From: Buttiauxella ferragutiae
GTDB taxonomy: Bacteria > Pseudomonadota > Gammaproteobacteria > Enterobacterales > Enterobacteriaceae
Direction: 5' to 3' (one strand)
Length of the DNA: 64,000 nt
NCBI RefSeq assembly: GCF_001654915.1
Contig: NZ_LXEQ01000033.1
Positions 7,002 to 15,727 of the stretch are shown here, in pieces; within the stretch, counting starts at the first letter, position 1, and each line of letters starts with the position of its first letter. The notes beneath the pieces were generated by a model that did not search any database, was not told where the DNA came from, and saw only the letters and a program-made list of their open reading frames with translations. The position numbers and the translations under genes are program-made.

Positions 7002-8777
7002 CTACCAAAATGTATCAAGATCAATTGTATCGCTTTCTGGTGCTAACTCAGATGGTAGGCGTTGAACTTGAATGATCATTGGTGTGTGAAATGCAGTTCC
7101 TGAGACAACACAAGCACCTGATGGCAATATTGGTACTAACGCGCGTGATGAACTATCAAGATTGCTTATAGAGTTTTTAAGTAAGAAAAGATCATTTTCA
7201 TTAACTAAGCGATGAAGGAAATAATTATGGATTTGGGATATTAACGTAGGTGAGATATCAGCGGGGCGCTGACTTGCAATTGTAACAAAATAGCCAAATT
7301 TCCTTCCCTCTTTGATTATCTCTTCAAACAACTCAAGTCGATAGTCTTTCCAAGTTTCTGATTCGCGATTTGAGGTTTCCGAAAGAATGTTATGGGCTTC
7401 ATCAATGATAAGGTGAAAGCTGTTCTGTGCAGTATCTTTTCTTTTGTGCTCAAGAAAAGAACATTTGGCAATTAGCATTGGTATTGTTTTTTTTGTTTCT
7501 TGATTGCAGTTTTTTAAAGATATAAATAATAATGGTTTAGGTTCTAGTTCTACATCATCAATAATTTCAATTACTTTTTCAAGCGAGTTGGTTGATGAAT
7601 TCATTTTGCTTATTAAAGGACTAATGTGTTCATATTGCACATAGTTTCTAGAAACTGACATGATTAGTTGGAGGGTTGCTCTAACAATTATTTGCTCAAA
7701 AGCTGACAACTTAGTAATGTCAATATCACTACTTACAAGATGGGGTAGATGAGCTAAATACTCTTCCGGTGTATTGAAGTATGAATTGTTTCTATAATAT
7801 TTATTGTTGTCTCCTCTTGAATACCAACTAAATTCAGATAGCTCGGCATTAATTTCCTTTGTCTTTTCTGGGTTGATGATGCTTATTATAGAGCGTAATA
7901 CACTTATGGTTTCTCTATGTTGGTTTTGACCAAACATGACGTTTAATGTGTTATGGAAGTAATCATCAAGCTCATCACCATGCTTGTGTCTATTCCTTAC
8001 CAATATATTAAGAAATGGTTTTTGAGTTTTTTCTGTGGCGGAGAAAAGAACTGAAAGTAATTCAGAATCCCAGAACTCAGATTTTTTAATCTTTAATTTG
8101 TCATTGCCATCTTTTTTTTGTGTATCAAGTTCAAGATATATACTTTTGCTTTCAAATTGATTGTGGATAGGTTTGTATTCACCATTAAAATCAATAAAAA
8201 CAAAAGTGGATTTTTTGAATATATTGTCACCGTTGCCAGAGAAAAGCTCACTGTAAATCTTAGCTAATGAATTCGATTTCCCACTGCCAGTATTTCCAAA
8301 TATTCCTATGTGAGAATTAAATATACCATTCACTGGTATGTGAACTGGAATGTCTTCTAATAAAGATGTTCCTATTAATATTTTCTTTGAATCAACTTTG
8401 CCTTCGAATGTATATATTGCTGATATTGATTCGTCAGATATCAAGTGTAATTCATCTTGAATCATTGGTAGGTATTTTATTCCAGAGTGGAACTTGTTAT
8501 TTAAAATATACCCAATGATTTTTATGTCTATAAATCTATCAAATTTTTCATAGTTAGGCTTCGAATCATCGAAGTTTTTTTTCTCTAATATTTCTTCCCC
8601 CTCTATCTTGCCTATAATGTCATGATACCCTTTTCTAATTACGATGAATTCATTAATGGCAACTCCCCTGTACAAACAGCCATCATGTATGTATGTCGTT
8701 TGATAGAGGTTTGGGTGCACGATTGCACGCACAGAAGTACCTCTAACTGCTGTAACATATCCGATTATAAACTGCAT
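7002..8777 (-). CDS. HerA-type hexameric ATPase/translocase of a SIR2-HerA defence pair
   Basis: 591 residues. The first 150 residues resemble the HAS-barrel region of HerA (VTAVRGTSVRAIV near the start). Walker A is GNTGSGKS at residues 161-168 and Walker B is LIIDEAHNIL in the C-terminal half, followed by a sensor-like TIASQRPADISPTLISQ. HerA/FtsK-family ATPases form hexamers that move along DNA. Paired with SIR2 nucleases they make an anti-phage complex (SIR2-HerA, also called Nezha) in which HerA scaffolds the SIR2 subunits. The start overlaps the SIR2 stop by 13 bases, so the two are co-translated. G+C is well below the chromosome. The gene sits between cos and int, the cargo position of P4-like satellites. 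Confidence 0.85.
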   Translation of the reverse strand: MQFIIGYVTAVRGTSVRAIVHPNLYQTTYIHDGCLYRGVAINEFIVIRKGYHDIIGKIEGEEILEKKNFDDSKPNYEKFDRFIDIKIIGYILNNKFHSGIKYLPMIQDELHLISDESISAIYTFEGKVDSKKILIGTSLLEDIPVHIPVNGIFNSHIGIFGNTGSGKSNSLAKIYSELFSGNGDNIFKKSTFVFIDFNGEYKPIHNQFESKSIYLELDTQKKDGNDKLKIKKSEFWDSELLSVLFSATEKTQKPFLNILVRNRHKHGDELDDYFHNTLNVMFGQNQHRETISVLRSIISIINPEKTKEINAELSEFSWYSRGDNNKYYRNNSYFNTPEEYLAHLPHLVSSDIDITKLSAFEQIIVRATLQLIMSVSRNYVQYEHISPLISKMNSSTNSLEKVIEIIDDVELEPKPLLFISLKNCNQETKKTIPMLIAKCSFLEHKRKDTAQNSFHLIIDEAHNILSETSNRESETWKDYRLELFEEIIKEGRKFGYFVTIASQRPADISPTLISQIHNYFLHRLVNENDLFLLKNSISNLDSSSRALVPILPSGACVVSGTAFHTPMIIQVQRLPSELAPESDTIDLDTFW

Positions 8778-9916
8778 ACTAATCCCTCAGTAGAATCTTC
8801 GCCAATAGTTGGAAATATGCAATTAATAAACCTGTCAATATTAATTACGTTTTCGCTATCGTCATTATCAGGATGGATGAATATAATTTTTTTATTACTT
8901 ATTAATTTTTTTATTTCTGCTTTGTCATCTTTTTTATAGCAAAAGATATATACTATTAGTGATGGGTTGCTTAGAGAGCGGGAAATTATTTCTCGAATAT
9001 GTTCGTCTTTAAAAGAGAATCCAAAGCATACAAGTACGGTTTGTGGTTTTTCTAGTTCATAACTTAAAAGTCTTAGTGATTGGTAATAATGCTGTTGAAA
9101 TACAGTCTCTTCAAACTTAGCTTTTGTTGGATTGACAATAGCTAGTTTGTTATATTCTTCACGGAAGTTTTGAAGGGCTGATTCATCTTCACTTGATAGG
9201 CTTAAAACTTCCTCCGCTGTATATTTTGATGAGTGTTCTTCAATATTATCAACTGTTTCTTTTATGTCGTTTGTGGTTATTTCTAGCTCTAAACCATCAG
9301 GGTAGTCGCTTGGGTAGTTGACTTCTATTTTATCTTCACTGATTTTTTTCCATGAGACTGAACCATGCATTTTAATGAGGTTTATTGTAGGTATTTCAAA
9401 TTTATACAAATCATTGGTTCCCTGATGCCACGTAGATGTGTGGAAGTTACTGATTTGAAGATAGCGCTTGCTAAGACCTCTTGCCCCATCATTGAAAATA
9501 AAGTTTGCCGACTCACGTAGTAATCTGTCAGATGCTTTTTCGAAAAAAAGATCGTAATTTGTAGTGAATATATTTGCGCGTCGAATCTGATTTGCGCCTT
9601 TTCTATTTATCAGGCTTACGATGTTTTCTATTAATTCTTCATAAGAGGTTAATGTCTCCCTGCGTTTTTTTCGTGATAGTGAACCTGGAGGCACAAGGCA
9701 AAAACTTTTCCTTAGAATATTTTTATAATATTGGTGATAAACGTAGTTTAGTATCTCAGAGTAATCACTATCAGTGAGTATATCTTCATATGTTTTATCA
9801 TCATTAATCCTAAGGGTAGGGATGTATGAGGCTGAAGCTCCTGATCCAATAAGGAAATTGATGTTTTTATCAAGCAAATCAGATGCTTTGAATGCTTTGA
9901 ATAGTTCGTTTGCCAT
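8765..9916 (-). CDS. SIR2-domain NADase, partner of HerA (anti-phage)
   Basis: 383 residues with a SIR2-like fold: NFLIGSGASASY (residues about 20-31, the NAD-binding GxGxS/A loop), FTTNYDLFFEKA (about 117-128, TxNYD motif), NLIKMHGSVSWKK (candidate catalytic H184), and VCFGFSFKDEHIREII near the C-terminus. Defence SIR2 proteins of this type degrade NAD+ when phage infection is sensed, stopping phage growth by starving the cell. In known SIR2-HerA systems this activity requires or is tuned by HerA. The ATG is preceded by GGAG at good spacing. The gene begins 14 bases after the integrase stop, suggesting transcription from the int side. No transmembrane segment is seen, so it is cytosolic. Confidence 0.85.
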   Translation of the reverse strand: MANELFKAFKASDLLDKNINFLIGSGASASYIPTLRINDDKTYEDILTDSDYSEILNYVYHQYYKNILRKSFCLVPPGSLSRKKRRETLTSYEELIENIVSLINRKGANQIRRANIFTTNYDLFFEKASDRLLRESANFIFNDGARGLSKRYLQISNFHTSTWHQGTNDLYKFEIPTINLIKMHGSVSWKKISEDKIEVNYPSDYPDGLELEITTNDIKETVDNIEEHSSKYTAEEVLSLSSEDESALQNFREEYNKLAIVNPTKAKFEETVFQQHYYQSLRLLSYELEKPQTVLVCFGFSFKDEHIREIISRSLSNPSLIVYIFCYKKDDKAEIKKLISNKKIIFIHPDNDDSENVINIDRFINCIFPTIGEDSTEGLVCSL

Positions 9917-9930
9917 GTGAGTCTAGCTCC

Positions 9931-11023
9931 TTATTTATTAGCGTTATTCACAAATATTCCCCACCAAAACATTAAATCTTTTCTTTTTTCAAGATAGGTT
10001 GATCGATTATAAGCTCGGCGTACTTCGTTTTTATCACTATGTGCTAAAGCGGCCTCAATAACATCTGAACTTAGACCCGCTTCATTCATTGCAGTGCTGG
10101 CGATAGAGCGTAATCCATGTGCAACTAACTTAGCACCAAAACCGATTCGTTTTAAAGCAGCGTTAGCCGTCTGGCTATTCATTGGTTGCTTTGGATCATT
10201 TCTACTTGGAAAAACATGTTCACGATGAGCACTAATAGGCTTCATTACTTCCAGGATTTCTAACGCCTGAGGAGATAAAGGAACAATGTGTTCGCGTTTG
10301 GCTTTCATTCGTTCGGCCGGGACTGTCCATAGTTTGGCATCGAGATCGATTTCCTCCCATCGACTACCGGAAGCCTCAGAAGGGCGTACTAGCGTCAGGA
10401 GCTGCCATTCGATTAGACATCGAGTCGATACGGATAGATTAGACATAACCAAAGAGCGCATCAGCTTTGGCAGTTCTTCCGGTCGCAGCGTTGGCATGTT
10501 TTGTTTTTTGGGCTTCTCAAAAGCCATACCAACACCTGACGCCGGATTGGCATCAATCAAACCGGTGTTAACTGCGTAAATCATAATTTCGTTAATGCGC
10601 TGCACCAGGCGGCGAACAGTCTCCAGTGCTCCCCTCGCTTTAATAGGCTCAAGGGCTTCAACTAGCGTTCTGGCTTTGATTTCCTGAACGGGGATCTCCC
10701 CAATGGCCGGGAATACGTCTTTATCCAGAGAACGCCAAATATCCTTTGCGTAATCTGGGGTAACGCTTTTGCTTTTGAGCTGGAACCAGTTAGCGGCCAC
10801 GGTTGAAAAAATATTGTCGAGGGTAATTTGTTGTTGTTCCTCTGTGACTTCGGCTTGAACTTGCGGAACGATGCCTTTGGCTAACAATGATAAATAGCCA
10901 GCTCGTAATGCTCTGGCATCCGCAAGCGAAAGGGCAGGGAAGGAACTTAAACCCACCATCGTCCTTTTTTGGTGGTCGGTAGTTGATGACGAAAGAGCCA
11001 GGGCTTTTCACTGTAGTCTTAAC
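9931..11023 (-). pseudogene. int: P4-like tyrosine integrase, N-terminally truncated and frameshifted
   Basis: From VGLSSFPALSLADARAL to the end the frame is very close to the intact integrase at 22546-23748, including the catalytic arginine (LTLVRPSEASGSRW), the H-x-x-R (AHGLRSIAST) and the tyrosine of AYNRSTYLEKR. Upstream, the codons for KTT...PTTKK can still be recognised to about 11023, but in a shifted frame with small deletions. The first 30 or so codons are replaced by unrelated DNA. The N-terminal arm-binding domain (DUF4102) is therefore lost. A shortened protein from ATG 10959 (342 residues) could be made but is unlikely to recombine att sites alone. Confidence 0.85.
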
Positions 11024-11098
11024 TCTGACGTTTTCCGTATTCCCACATCCAGGTCAGGCGTTTCCTGCACAGCAATGGCAGCGGCACCCTACATTTTT

Positions 11099-11124
11099 GG
11101 CGGATGACGCTGCGCTTATCCGCC
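11099..11124. repeat. REP-like palindrome
   Basis: GGCGGATGACGCTG followed by CGCTTATCCGCC forms the imperfect stem of a REP-type element, and CCTAC follows as in other copies. Related copies occur at 29208 and 42669 in this window. It lies exactly where the N-terminus and arm sites of the broken integrase should be. Confidence 0.65.
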
Positions 11125-11181
11125 CTACAACTCACTGAATTAATTCCGGTTTATCAGTCTTCCACACCAAACCACAGGCAC

Positions 11182-11216
11182 AAAAAAGCCCGCGTAACTT
11201 TCGTTAAGCGGGCTTT
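11182..11216 (-). terminator. Copy of the ssrA-type terminator
   Basis: On the minus strand AAAGCCCGCTTAACG, loop, GTTACGCGGGCTTTTTTG forms a strong stem ending in a T-run. It corresponds in position and sequence to the terminator after ssrA (23875-23908) and precedes a degenerate copy of the ssrA 3' end. This is as expected if each satellite carries its own replacement for the DNA just downstream of the tmRNA gene. Confidence 0.7.
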
Positions 11217-11252
11217 CGACTTCATCAAGTGGCTCTGGTAACCACTGACGGA

Positions 11253-11280
11253 GGATTTTGGTGGGCTGGGGGAATCTGAA
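11253..11280. other. Degenerate ssrA 3'-end copy: candidate attachment site between the two satellites
   Basis: GGATTTTGGTGGGCTGGGG and the following GAATCTGAA align with GAATTTTGGTGGAGCTGGGG and GAGTTGAA at the true ssrA 3' end (23948-23975), with two single-base gaps and a few changes. The match extends left through CTCTGGTAA (11233-11241) and the terminator hairpin. I read it as the distal att site of the intact satellite. The imperfect match means excision efficiency is uncertain. Confidence 0.6.
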
Positions 11281-11332
11281 TTTTATCTATAAGTGGATGT
11301 ATATTAATAATATTTATTAATTCAACTTTCCT

Positions 11333-11357
11333 GTGTATACCTAAGCGTATACCAATT
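11333..11357. promoter_or_regulatory. Arm-type repeat near the distal att site
   Basis: GTATACCTAAGCGTATACCA is almost the same as GTATACCTAAACGTATACCA at about 23800-23819 beside the integrase promoter. Finding the motif inside both ends of the element, near each att copy, suggests integrase arm-binding or excisionase (Vis) sites that flank attP in the circular form. Confidence 0.5.
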
Positions 11358-11439
11358 TAGTTTCGTTAGGCTTACCTATGAGGTCCCTAAGTAGCTTTTG
11401 TATCACTTACATTAAGAAAAAAACTTTTTTTTAGAAAAA

Positions 11440-11540
11440 CTGTTCACACTATTCACTATGGATTTTTTATATTTATTTTCAATATGATACATAGTGAATG
11501 GTTGGTGGGTGGTGAACACTTTACTATTCACTTTTGCAGA
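11440..11540. promoter_or_regulatory. crr-like iteron region
   Basis: Contains CTGTTCACA (11440-11448), ATTCACTATG and its inverse CATAGTGAATG, then GGTGAACAC (11511-11519) and ACTATTCAC. These are exact or near copies of the GGTGAACAG/CTGTTCACC iterons at 17878-17971 that the P4 alpha protein binds. In P4 a second iteron region, crr, is needed together with ori for replication, and this region is the best candidate. Confidence 0.6.
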
Positions 11541-11548
11541 CCTTCTTA

Positions 11549-11573
11549 TAAAAAAGACCAGCTGAGCCGGTCT
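11549..11573 (-). terminator. Terminator after Mrr-like nuclease gene
   Basis: Minus-strand AGACCGGCTCAGCTGGTCTTTTTT forms a 9-bp stem with one mismatch and a T-run, about 60 bases after the nuclease stop. It closely resembles the terminator after alpha at 13032-13057, as if copied. Confidence 0.7.
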
Positions 11574-11632
11574 GAATTGATTCTTTCACTGTAGGCACAT
11601 GTAATTCCTCGGGCCGTATGGCGGCGATACTT

Positions 11633-12652
11633 TTACTTTCCCATAAAGACACCGTTACCAGGTGTTTTCATTTTTTCAAGCCATTGAGCAATCGTCGTTT
11701 TGTTAGCCTCTTCTATGCTATATCCACGTGCATGGCAGTCTGAAAGGCCACCCGGAGAGATCCCTGAGGTCGTCACAATGAGTCCGGACTCTGCCTTTTC
11801 CCATTCAACATCGGCCCATAAAGCTTTTACTACTGTGCGATCAATTTTATTCTTATATCTCTTACACTGAACTAAAATAAGTGGGGGTTCACCTGCATTT
11901 CTATTTTCTTTCCAGACACGCACATCGATACCTCCGTCATTGCGCCCTGGACCAAGTTCAACATCATATCCCTCACGCGTAAAGTATTCAGCCGTTAATC
12001 CTTCAAATTTACGCCAGTGCATTTCGTTTAACTTATCAGTATTTCGCTGTAAATAATCAATAAATCTCTGATCGATAAAATCACCATACTCACTTTCTAG
12101 AGATTCAGACTCAAAAAGCTCTTTAAGAGCTATTTCATCATTCCAATTTACTTTTCTAATGTCGCTAAGGCGGCGGTGCATATCATCTACATTGCCTTTG
12201 ATAAATTCTATACTCATATCAAAGCCGGTTTTTCCAAACTTCTGTGCGCAATCCTTCATAAAAGGCGTTGGGTCTAGAGAGCTACCTCCTTCTTTACTTG
12301 TTTTTGCTATGGCGAGTTTTAGATGTACTGACCACAAACTCATTATTTTTTGAAAAATAGCTGAAAGCTTTGGGTCGTCTCGGTATTTATGATAAAGAAC
12401 GATAGTACTCGGAATGCACCCTGGTGTTTCAATGCTTCCAAGTTTAAATAAAATATGAGCAAACATTTCATCAACATCTTCTGGGTATATTCTTATATAA
12501 TTCTCATCAGGTGCTGATAATGACTTTCTGAAACTTGAGCCATCTGGGAATAGTTCAATAATTTCATTTTTATCTAAGGTTAAACCTGTTTTGAATCCTG
12601 TGGATTCCCCTAAGACTGACACAAGTTCTAAATTTTTGAAGGTTATAGCCAT
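11633..12652 (-). CDS. Mrr-like restriction endonuclease-domain protein (candidate defence cargo)
   Basis: 339 residues. The C-terminal third carries an Mrr_cat PD-(D/E)xK nuclease domain: FEGLTAEYFTREGYDVELG (candidate E217), GRNDGGIDVRVW (D243) and LILVQCKRYK (Q262-x-K264). The N-terminal 200 residues are not recognised and may sense the target. Mrr-type enzymes cut modified or foreign DNA without a partner methylase, and no methylase gene is adjacent. It lies between alpha and the att site, flanked by two similar crr/terminator segments, and has lower G+C than the alpha gene. A restriction role is inferred from domain and context only; its trigger is unknown. Confidence 0.72.
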   Translation of the reverse strand: MAITFKNLELVSVLGESTGFKTGLTLDKNEIIELFPDGSSFRKSLSAPDENYIRIYPEDVDEMFAHILFKLGSIETPGCIPSTIVLYHKYRDDPKLSAIFQKIMSLWSVHLKLAIAKTSKEGGSSLDPTPFMKDCAQKFGKTGFDMSIEFIKGNVDDMHRRLSDIRKVNWNDEIALKELFESESLESEYGDFIDQRFIDYLQRNTDKLNEMHWRKFEGLTAEYFTREGYDVELGPGRNDGGIDVRVWKENRNAGEPPLILVQCKRYKNKIDRTVVKALWADVEWEKAESGLIVTTSGISPGGLSDCHARGYSIEEANKTTIAQWLEKMKTPGNGVFMGK

Positions 12653-13031
12653 AAATTTTCCTCTGGTCTGTGTTTGCGCAATGGGATTCTTGCTTTAGTC
12701 CAGTTAACAATCATGTATTGAGTTAATGACTTAGGGAATTATATATTCATATGTGACTAGCTCCACATGATTAATGAACTGTAGTACCTGTAATATTGTT
12801 ATTGGCACGAAACTGCCGGGAACTCCGTGGAATGGTGCTTTATAACGGCGAAAAGCTAACTTTAGCAACTAGAATGAGCGCATCATTCCGTTACGTTAGA
12901 GAAGACCATTTTTGACTAATGGTAAGTAAAAATTTTATTCGTATAAAGAGTTCATTATTTTTATGATGACAATGATTGGTCAATTGGTGGCCATTCAACA
13001 CTTTTCTGTTAACTTTTTACGATTATCAAGT
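12653..13031. other. Non-coding stretch with a degenerate second crr-like segment
   Basis: No gene is visible. The right part (about 12945-13031) runs TTCATTATTTTTATGATGA, then GGTGGCCATTCAACACTTTT and CTGTTAACTTTTTAC. It parallels the crr-like segment at 11460-11540 (GGTGGTGAACACTTTACTATTCACTTTT) before an almost identical terminator. The left part is the upstream region of the nuclease gene. Confidence 0.45.
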
Positions 13032-13057
13032 AAAAAAGACCGGCATAGCCGGTCTTA
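13032..13057 (-). terminator. Terminator after alpha
   Basis: Minus-strand AAGACCGGCTATGCCGGTCTTTTTT: a 9-bp perfect stem and T-run ending just after the alpha stop. Confidence 0.82.
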
Positions 13058-13062
13058 GTAGG

Positions 13063-15393
13063 TTATTTTGCTGTGGGTTCATCGCATTTCGGCAGCCAAT
13101 CGGAGTTGCTTTCCTCCTTGAGCGCAAGATTGGTCTGTATTCCCTGATTCGTTCGTCGCTTGTCATAGTTCAGGCCGTACTCTTTGAGCATGGCCGACAG
13201 CCCTTTACCGAACATTGTGAGGCTTAGCGTGTTTTTATAGCCGTGAGCTTCCATGTATATCAGATAGGCGTGATATAGGTAGATACGGGGCTGCCGTGGA
13301 ATAATGTTAGCGTTCCCCATGTACATTCCATCAGGTTCTGGCAGCGCTTCGAGATAGCCGCAAAAATCAAACGTTGGGTCAGCATCACGTTTAATGCTGA
13401 GCGCCTCGTCGGAGTTCTGCTGCGCCTGTAGCAGATTACGTGCCGTAGCCGGTTGGCTGAACTGCTGCATAAGCTGGCGCACGATGACGGCCAGCTCCTG
13501 CGAGATTTTATTCCTGAGCTGCGGGTCGCGTTCTTCCGGGGCAATCTGCTCCGGGAAGTGGAGTATTACACGACGACGGGAGACACCGCCGCTGCGGTCG
13601 GTAAAGCGCATAGGGTTGTTGTTAACGGCCAGAATCACCGCCGGAATATGGGTCGAATACGCATCCTTGTATTTCGGATCAACTGAGACCGCATCACCGC
13701 CGGTAATGGCCTTGAGACCTGCACCGTCCCCGCTCCATTTCTCCTGGTCAGGCAGAATGATTAGCGAGTAGCCAATCACTGCTGCACGTTCGCGTGATGA
13801 TTCCAGCGTCTCGATGGTGGCTGAGGTGGTGTTGTCCTTCCCGGCAAGCATGGTCGCAATTTCGGCCATGATACTTTTCCCGCTTCCCCCTGGACCGGTC
13901 ACTTCAAGAAAAAGCTGCCAGTCGTAGCGGTTCGCCAGCACCATAAACAGGGCTGCGAGAATAATGTCGCGCTTCTGTGCGTTCCGGCCTGCGGCACGGT
14001 CGAGCCATTGCCAGAAATGCGGCGCATCGCGCTCCAGTGTTTCCCCGGCCACCGGCGGGGTGAAATCCACATCACATAATGTTCTCAGCCAGTGCGTTTT
14101 GCTGTGCGGATTAAATATGCCGCTGGTTGTATCGAGTACGCCGTTTCGGAAACCGATTAAACGCCGTGCCGGGGCTTCATGCTGCGCCAGAATAAGCTTG
14201 AGGGTATCGACCACCGCCGAGATTTTCCCGGACGAGAAACCCGCACCGATACGCTGGAACAGTGCCGCCACATCGCGGGCAAACTGCGTGGACGGCAGCA
14301 CTTTCCAGGCACCGGCTTCATAGCGGGAAATTATCTCGCCGTTCGGGTCAACGGCCAGCGCATGGCCGTAATGCTCAGAAACGCGCATCGCCTTTTCACT
14401 GGTACTCATGGCGGTAAATTCGGCCTCGCTCATTTGCTCGAACGGGCTAACCGCCGGTGCTTTTACGGTTTCCTGCAATGCGCTGCGGGTGGCTTCTTCC
14501 CCGTGCTGCATAAATGCATCATTCCAGTCACCAAATACCGGCGGCAGCGCGACCATTCCCTGACAGGTATTTGCAGCGGCTGCGGCTTTGGTCTGCCCGT
14601 CGCCGTTGAGGTCACGGTCGGCAGCAATGATGATTTGCTGTGCCGGGTGCCGTTCCCGGACAAGGCTTGCCAGAGAAAGAAGGTTCACGGACGAGAGCGC
14701 CACCAGAACGGTATCGCCGGTGAGCTGGTTCACCGTCAGGCCGGTGGCGTAACCCTCCACTAACCAGAGCCGTTTTGAGGCGGTGTTTTTCCCCTCGATG
14801 GTGTGGCAGGTGCCTTTCACCTGACCGCCTTTGAGCGTGCGTTTGGTGCCACCGGCGTTGATGAGCTGGAGGTTAACCAGTTCCCCCTCCGGGGTGTGCA
14901 GCGGCACAAGCACATCACCGGCGCGGTAAGTGATGGTCGCCACTTTATGCGTGGTGGTCAGCACCTGACAGGCTCGCTGTGCTAACCCCTTGCGGGGGAG
15001 ATAGGCATTGCCGGTGGTCGTGCGGCTCGCTTCCAGTAAACGGGCGGCCAGCGCGGCGGCCTCTTTCATCGCTTTCTCGCTGTCCGGGGCACTGGCGACT
15101 TCATCCGCTGGCACCGGCGGCAGATTGCCGGTCACGCTGTTGACCTGGCTTGCCGCTTCCGCAACCGACACGGCCAGCGCTTTTGAGACCAGACTCAGGC
15201 CGTCACCGGCTCCGCACTGGTTACAGTACCAGGTGCCGCGCCCGTCTTTGTCGTCAAAGCGAAAACGGTCTTTACCCTGACACACCGGACAGGGCTGATG
15301 GCGGTTAAGCACCACATTCACGCCCAGCGCCGGGAGGATGTGCGGCCACTGACCTTTAGCGGCGTTCACGGCTTCGGTAACTTTCATGTTCAT
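13063..15393 (-). CDS. alpha: P4-type alpha protein: primase, SF3 helicase and origin-binding protein
   Basis: 776 residues, against 777 in P4 alpha. A CHC2-like zinc finger lies at residues 35-60 (CPVC...CNQC), a Toprim primase core follows with LWLVEGYATGL and IIIAADRDLNGDG, and a superfamily-3 helicase domain has Walker A GPGGSGKS near residue 505 and NNNPMRFTDRSGGVSRR. The C-terminal segment is the expected iteron-binding domain. The protein opens the origin, primes and unwinds satellite DNA without host DnaA or DnaB. It is the last gene of the long minus-strand operon from vis. MNMKV allows a start at the first or third codon; I keep the first. Confidence 0.95.
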   Translation of the reverse strand: MNMKVTEAVNAAKGQWPHILPALGVNVVLNRHQPCPVCQGKDRFRFDDKDGRGTWYCNQCGAGDGLSLVSKALAVSVAEAASQVNSVTGNLPPVPADEVASAPDSEKAMKEAAALAARLLEASRTTTGNAYLPRKGLAQRACQVLTTTHKVATITYRAGDVLVPLHTPEGELVNLQLINAGGTKRTLKGGQVKGTCHTIEGKNTASKRLWLVEGYATGLTVNQLTGDTVLVALSSVNLLSLASLVRERHPAQQIIIAADRDLNGDGQTKAAAAANTCQGMVALPPVFGDWNDAFMQHGEEATRSALQETVKAPAVSPFEQMSEAEFTAMSTSEKAMRVSEHYGHALAVDPNGEIISRYEAGAWKVLPSTQFARDVAALFQRIGAGFSSGKISAVVDTLKLILAQHEAPARRLIGFRNGVLDTTSGIFNPHSKTHWLRTLCDVDFTPPVAGETLERDAPHFWQWLDRAAGRNAQKRDIILAALFMVLANRYDWQLFLEVTGPGGSGKSIMAEIATMLAGKDNTTSATIETLESSRERAAVIGYSLIILPDQEKWSGDGAGLKAITGGDAVSVDPKYKDAYSTHIPAVILAVNNNPMRFTDRSGGVSRRRVILHFPEQIAPEERDPQLRNKISQELAVIVRQLMQQFSQPATARNLLQAQQNSDEALSIKRDADPTFDFCGYLEALPEPDGMYMGNANIIPRQPRIYLYHAYLIYMEAHGYKNTLSLTMFGKGLSAMLKEYGLNYDKRRTNQGIQTNLALKEESNSDWLPKCDEPTAK

Positions 15394-15403
15394 TGTTTTT
15401 TCC

Positions 15404-15727
15404 TTACGGCTGCGCCGGTTGCGTTAAGTGGCGGGTGCAGAGTTCATCCATGACGGCCAGCCCGAGAAACGACAGCGCCGGTGTGGTTTTCAGTGCGCCG
15501 CTTTCCAGTAAGTCCTCCAGTAACGCACAGGCAATTTCCCGGCCTTTCTCCAGCCCGTGCTGGCGCAGATAAAATCCCTCCAGCTCACCGGCAATGGCAT
15601 CCTCCACCGCGCCGAGCGTGAGCTGTGGAAAGCGTTTCTGTTGCTGGCAGATATTGAGCCAGGCACAGGCCACGGTGCGACGGTAGAGCGCTGCGCGCAG
15701 AACGGGTGAAAGTGGCATTCTTTTCAT
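15404..15727 (-). CDS. cnr: Cnr-like copy-number regulator
   Basis: 107 residues beginning MKRMPLSPVLRAALYRRTVA, the size and position of P4 Cnr (orf106), directly upstream of alpha. Cnr binds alpha and keeps it from over-initiating at the origin. The reading frame is open further upstream to 15856, but the start at 15727 has GGAG in front and forms ATGA with the stop of the preceding gene, as is usual in this operon. It ends 10 bases before the alpha start. Confidence 0.8.
   Translation of the reverse strand: MKRMPLSPVLRAALYRRTVACAWLNICQQQKRFPQLTLGAVEDAIAGELEGFYLRQHGLEKGREIACALLEDLLESGALKTTPALSFLGLAVMDELCTRHLTQPAQP

Larger units (their letters stand above)
6502..11252. mobile_element. Remnant of a P4-like satellite carrying SIR2-HerA
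   Basis: The order psu (3' part), terminator, cos-like site, cargo, integrase, terminator and ssrA-end-like sequence copies the order seen at the psu-cos-cargo-int end of the complete satellite to its right. Genes sid, delta, alpha, vis and the origin are absent. The left end is a transposase junction at 6502. The integrase lacks its N-terminal domain, and the arm-type repeats seen upstream of the intact integrase are missing. I therefore read it as an immobilised fragment in tandem with the intact element at ssrA. The cargo genes look intact. Confidence 0.75.

Noticed and set aside
9931..10959. Functional 342-residue integrase from an internal start
   Set aside because: The catalytic domain is intact, but the arm-binding domain is missing and no ribosome site is evident at ATG 10959. 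I treat it as a pseudogene.
10790..11011. A separate small gene upstream of the truncated integrase
   Set aside because: It reads the shifted codons of the decayed integrase and partly an out-of-frame shadow; it has no independent features.
11253..11280. A tRNA or second tmRNA gene
   Set aside because: Only about 28 bases resemble the ssrA 3' end, with gaps in the acceptor region, and no cloverleaf or upstream body follows.
13394..15280. Open frames on the plus strand opposite alpha
   Set aside because: Shadow frames of a GC-rich gene; alpha is unambiguous by its zinc finger, Toprim and helicase motifs.
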